DNA of 64,000 nt, taken from Kitasatospora sp. MAA19 (GTDB taxonomy: Bacteria; Actinomycetota; Actinomycetes; Streptomycetales; Streptomycetaceae). The notes beneath the pieces were generated by a model. The model ran no database searches. It had not been told where the DNA came from and saw only the letters and a list, made by a program, of their open reading frames with translations. How positions within the stretch are numbered: position 1 is the stretch's first letter; each line of letters starts with the position of its first letter. The stretch covers positions 62,001-126,000 of the forward strand of contig NZ_JARXYZ010000017.1 of NCBI RefSeq assembly GCF_029894125.1, read 5' to 3'. Of the stretch, positions 61,565 to 64,000 are shown piece after piece. A program made the translations under genes and the position numbers.

Positions 61565-64000
61565 TCATTCGAGCCCGGGGATGTCGGCGAACCCGCTCTC
61601 GAGGAAGTGGCTCTCGAAGAGGTCGGGGATGCCGCTGTCCGCGTCCAGGGCGCATTCGGCCCAGATGACCTTGCCCCGGGCGGTGTGGCGGGTGCCCCAG
61701 GCCTGGGTGAGCTGGGCGACGAGGAACAGGCCGCGGCCGCCCTCGTCGGTGGTGGCCGCGTGGCGCAGGTGCGGGGCGGTGCTGCTGCCGTCGGAGACCT
61801 CGCAGATCAGGGTGCGGTCGTGGATCAGACGGACCCGGATGGGCTCGGTGCCGTAGCGGATGGCGTTGGTGACCAGCTCGCTGAGCAGCAGTTCGGTGAC
61901 GAAGGCGACCTCGTCCAGCCCCCAGTCGCTCAGCCGGCGGGCGGCGGCGACGCGGATCTCGGAGACGCGGGCCGGGTCGGCGGGCAGGTCCCAGGTGGCG
62001 ATCCGGTCGGGGTGGAGGGCGTGGGTGCGGGCGATGAGCAGCGTGACGTCGTCGACCGGGTGTTCCGGCACCACGGTCTCCACGACCGCGCGGCAGGTGT
62101 CGTCGGGTGAGCGGTTCGGGCGGGCCAGGGCGGCGCGCAGCCGGTCGAGGGCCGCGTCGGGGTCGCGTTGGTGGTCTTCGAGGAGTCCGTCGGAGTACAG
62201 GACCAGCTGACTGCCCTCGGGGAGGTGGAACTCGGAGCTTTCGAACGGCAGACCGCCCAGGCCGAGCGGGGGACCGGCGGGGAGGTCGGGGAGGGTGACC
62301 GTGCCGTCCGGGTGGACCACCGCGGGTGGCGGGTGGCCGGCGCGGGCCATGGTGCAGCGCTGCGAGGTCGGGTCGTAGACGGCGTACAGGCAGGAGGCGC
62401 CGACGATGCCGTCGTTGCCGGTGGCGGGCTCCGGGCCGTCCTCGTCCCGGTCCAGGCGCCCCACGAGGTTGTCCAGGTGGGTGAGGAGCTCGTCGGGCGC
62501 GAGGTCGAGTTCGGTGAAGTTGTGCACGGCGGTGCGCAGGCGGCCCATGGTGGCGGCGGCGTGCAGTCCGCGGCCGACGACGTCGCCGACGACCAGGGCG
62601 ACCCGGGCACCGGAGAGGGGGATGACGTCGAACCAGTCCCCGCGCACCCCGGACTCGGCGGGCAGGTAGAGGTGGGCGACCTCGACGGCGCTCTGCTCGG
62701 GCAGGCTGCGCGGGAGCAGGCTGCGCTGGAGGGCCAGGACCACGGCGTGTTCGCGGGTGTAGCGGCGGGCGTTGTCGATGCAGATGGCGGCGCGGGTGGC
62801 CAGCTCCTGGGCCAGCGAGCGGTCGTCGTCCCCGTAGGGGGCGGGGTCCTGCGCGCGGTAGAAGCAGGCGATGCCCAGCACGACGCCGCGGGCCAGCAGC
62901 GGGACGGCGATGAGGGAGTGGACCTGGTGCGCGAAGAGGCGCTCGGCCGCCTCGGGGCCCTGTGCGATCCAGCCGGGGGCGTTGCGCAGATCGGGTTCCA
63001 GCACCGTCTGTCCGCTGGCCAGGCAGCGGCGATGGGGCGTGCTGGGGTTGAGGTCGACCCGTTCGCCGACCGGGTAGAAGGGGCAGTCGGTGCGGATGCC
63101 GTGGACCACCGTGCGGTGCAGCTCGTTGCCGGGGTGGGTGGGCTCCTCGCCGCGCAGGACGGTCTCGGGCAGGTCGATGGTGACGTAGTCGGCCAGCCGC
63201 GGGACGGCCATCTCGGCGAGTTCCCAGGCGGTGCGGCTCACGTCCAGGGTGGTGCCGATGCGGGTGCTGGCCTCGGACAGCAGCTCCAGGCGGCGGCGGG
63301 CCGCGACGGCGTACTGCCCCACGCCCGGCTCGCCCAGCAGCAGCAGCCTGGTGACCGCGCCGCCCGCGGGGGCGGCCGGCGCCGTGGCCGCGCGGTCGGG
63401 TGCGTCGCCCGGAGGGTGGCCGAGCGGTGGTACGGCGGAGGTTGCGGCGGGCGCCGGGGGGCCGACCGGCCGGCCGGCCCGGTCGGGGGTGGTGAGCCGG
63501 GGCAGTGAGTCGCCGTGCAGGACCGCCTCGATGACGAAGCCCTCCACCCCGGACGGGCTGGTCAGCGGGCGGCTCAACAGGGTGACCTGCCGGCCGTGGG
63601 AGAGGGCCACCTCGACCGCGGTGCGCTGGGCCGAGGAGATCAGCTCGGTGGCGATCTGTTCGAGCAGCATCTGGTCGCGCCGGTCCAGCCCGCTTCGGGG
63701 CAGCTCGTCCATCCCGACCAGGCGCCCGTCCCCGGCCGCCTCGCCGGTCTGCGCGTGCTGCCTGGAGTCGAGGTACGCGCGCAGCAGGGCGCGCTCCCGC
63801 GCCGAACTCTGCGCCAGCAGGCGCCGCTCGATGGCGGTGGCGGCCTTGCGGATCAGGATCTCCAGCTGGGGGTCCGCGTACGTGCGCGGATAGCCGAAGC
63901 AGAGGACGCCCTCGATCCGTCCGCTGAGGGGGTCGCGGACGGGAGTCGCCGTGCAGGCGTTCGACTGGGCGCGCTCGGCGAAGTGCTCGGCTCCGAAGAT
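61565..64000 (-). CDS. Multidomain GAF / SpoIIE phosphatase / HATPase regulator (N-terminus cut by window edge)
   Basis: The frame is open to the right edge, so at least 811 residues are encoded here and more lie outside. In order: an AcoR-like GAF segment (AEHFAERAQSNACTATPVRD, then IEGVLCFGYP); a PAS-like part; a second GAF (LLSEASTRIGTTLDVSRTAW to IAVPLLARGVVLGIACFYRA); a PP2C domain (GVRGDWFDVIPLSG, VVGDVVGRGLHAAATMGRLR); and an RsbW-like ATPase (ELVTNAIRYG, DEGGRGLFLV). Such fusions act in partner-switching control of sigma factors, sensing signals through GAF domains. It is on the same strand as and just upstream of the sugar ABC operon. The gap between them has TGTCCG repeats. Confidence 0.9.
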   Translation of the reverse strand: MFGAEHFAERAQSNACTATPVRDPLSGRIEGVLCFGYPRTYADPQLEILIRKAATAIERRLLAQSSARERALLRAYLDSRQHAQTGEAAGDGRLVGMDELPRSGLDRRDQMLLEQIATELISSAQRTAVEVALSHGRQVTLLSRPLTSPSGVEGFVIEAVLHGDSLPRLTTPDRAGRPVGPPAPAATSAVPPLGHPPGDAPDRAATAPAAPAGGAVTRLLLLGEPGVGQYAVAARRRLELLSEASTRIGTTLDVSRTAWELAEMAVPRLADYVTIDLPETVLRGEEPTHPGNELHRTVVHGIRTDCPFYPVGERVDLNPSTPHRRCLASGQTVLEPDLRNAPGWIAQGPEAAERLFAHQVHSLIAVPLLARGVVLGIACFYRAQDPAPYGDDDRSLAQELATRAAICIDNARRYTREHAVVLALQRSLLPRSLPEQSAVEVAHLYLPAESGVRGDWFDVIPLSGARVALVVGDVVGRGLHAAATMGRLRTAVHNFTELDLAPDELLTHLDNLVGRLDRDEDGPEPATGNDGIVGASCLYAVYDPTSQRCTMARAGHPPPAVVHPDGTVTLPDLPAGPPLGLGGLPFESSEFHLPEGSQLVLYSDGLLEDHQRDPDAALDRLRAALARPNRSPDDTCRAVVETVVPEHPVDDVTLLIARTHALHPDRIATWDLPADPARVSEIRVAAARRLSDWGLDEVAFVTELLLSELVTNAIRYGTEPIRVRLIHDRTLICEVSDGSSTAPHLRHAATTDEGGRGLFLVAQLTQAWGTRHTARGKVIWAECALDADSGIPDLFESHFLESGFADIPGLE

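Overview
The window is high-GC actinobacterial DNA, almost certainly from the Streptomyces/Kitasatospora group (family Streptomycetaceae). The evidence is the 2-methylisoborneol (earthy odour) gene pair, a conservon (kinase/roadblock/DUF742/GTPase/P450), an SCO5389-family protein, many P450s, Tat and lipoprotein secretion signals, and GTG or TTG starts. The many gene fragments and transposase remnants suggest an accessory, arm-like part of a chromosome.

Region by region. 0-4.2 kb: the end of a P450, a carboxylic acid reductase and an NTF2-like protein, forming one operon closed by a strong terminator. 4.2-9.3 kb: a lipoprotein, an internally deleted P450, a GH1 fragment, a membrane protein, a 54-aa Cys-rich protein behind a CsoR-like operator, and a LuxR regulator. 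9.3-15.1 kb: a hairpin-rich stretch, IS30 and IS1182-like transposase remnants, an acetyltransferase, and a compact 30-codon peptide gene plus P450 that looks like a P450-modified RiPP locus. These are followed by fused fragments of a second deleted P450, a methyltransferase and a probable radical SAM protein. 15.4-17.6 kb: 2-methylisoborneol synthase and geranyl diphosphate 2-C-methyltransferase. 17.8-25.7 kb: a secreted PLC-like protein, a tautomerase, a TAP-like lipoprotein hydrolase, an MFS carrier, a DUF574 methyltransferase and a Tat-exported purple acid phosphatase-like protein. 25.8-30.5 kb: a complete conservon whose P450 (CYP157-like) lacks the ExxR motif.

30.9-36.6 kb is the most interesting part. 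A Crp/Fnr regulator and a Crp-like palindrome precede four genes that each overlap the next by 4 nt: a class III nucleotidyl cyclase-like protein, a STAND-like P-loop protein with an altered Walker A, an unknown protein, and a DUF5706-type membrane protein like the Pycsar effector PycTM. This reads as an expanded Pycsar-like anti-phage system in which the cyclase and the STAND protein share an unusual NTG-VHG motif.

36.6-45.7 kb: a P1B-4-type metal ATPase, a secreted lamin-tail nuclease, an MDR reductase, an LLM flavin oxidoreductase, an SCO5389-family protein and a 5'-truncated MFS exporter. 45.8-50.8 kb: two tandem secreted GH59 galactosidase-like enzymes with ricin-type modules. 51.4-56.3 kb: a sugar-binding lipoprotein broken by two amber codons, then an APC permease, an amidohydrolase and a TetR regulator. 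Two near-identical 20-bp sites tie the TetR gene to the permease promoter. 56.3-64 kb: a SpoIIE-type phosphatase, a sugar ABC transporter operon (ATPase, permease, binding protein), and a multidomain GAF/SpoIIE/HATPase regulator that runs off the right edge.

Coordinates and translations were read by eye from the sequence. Family names rest on motif recognition, not on database searches.
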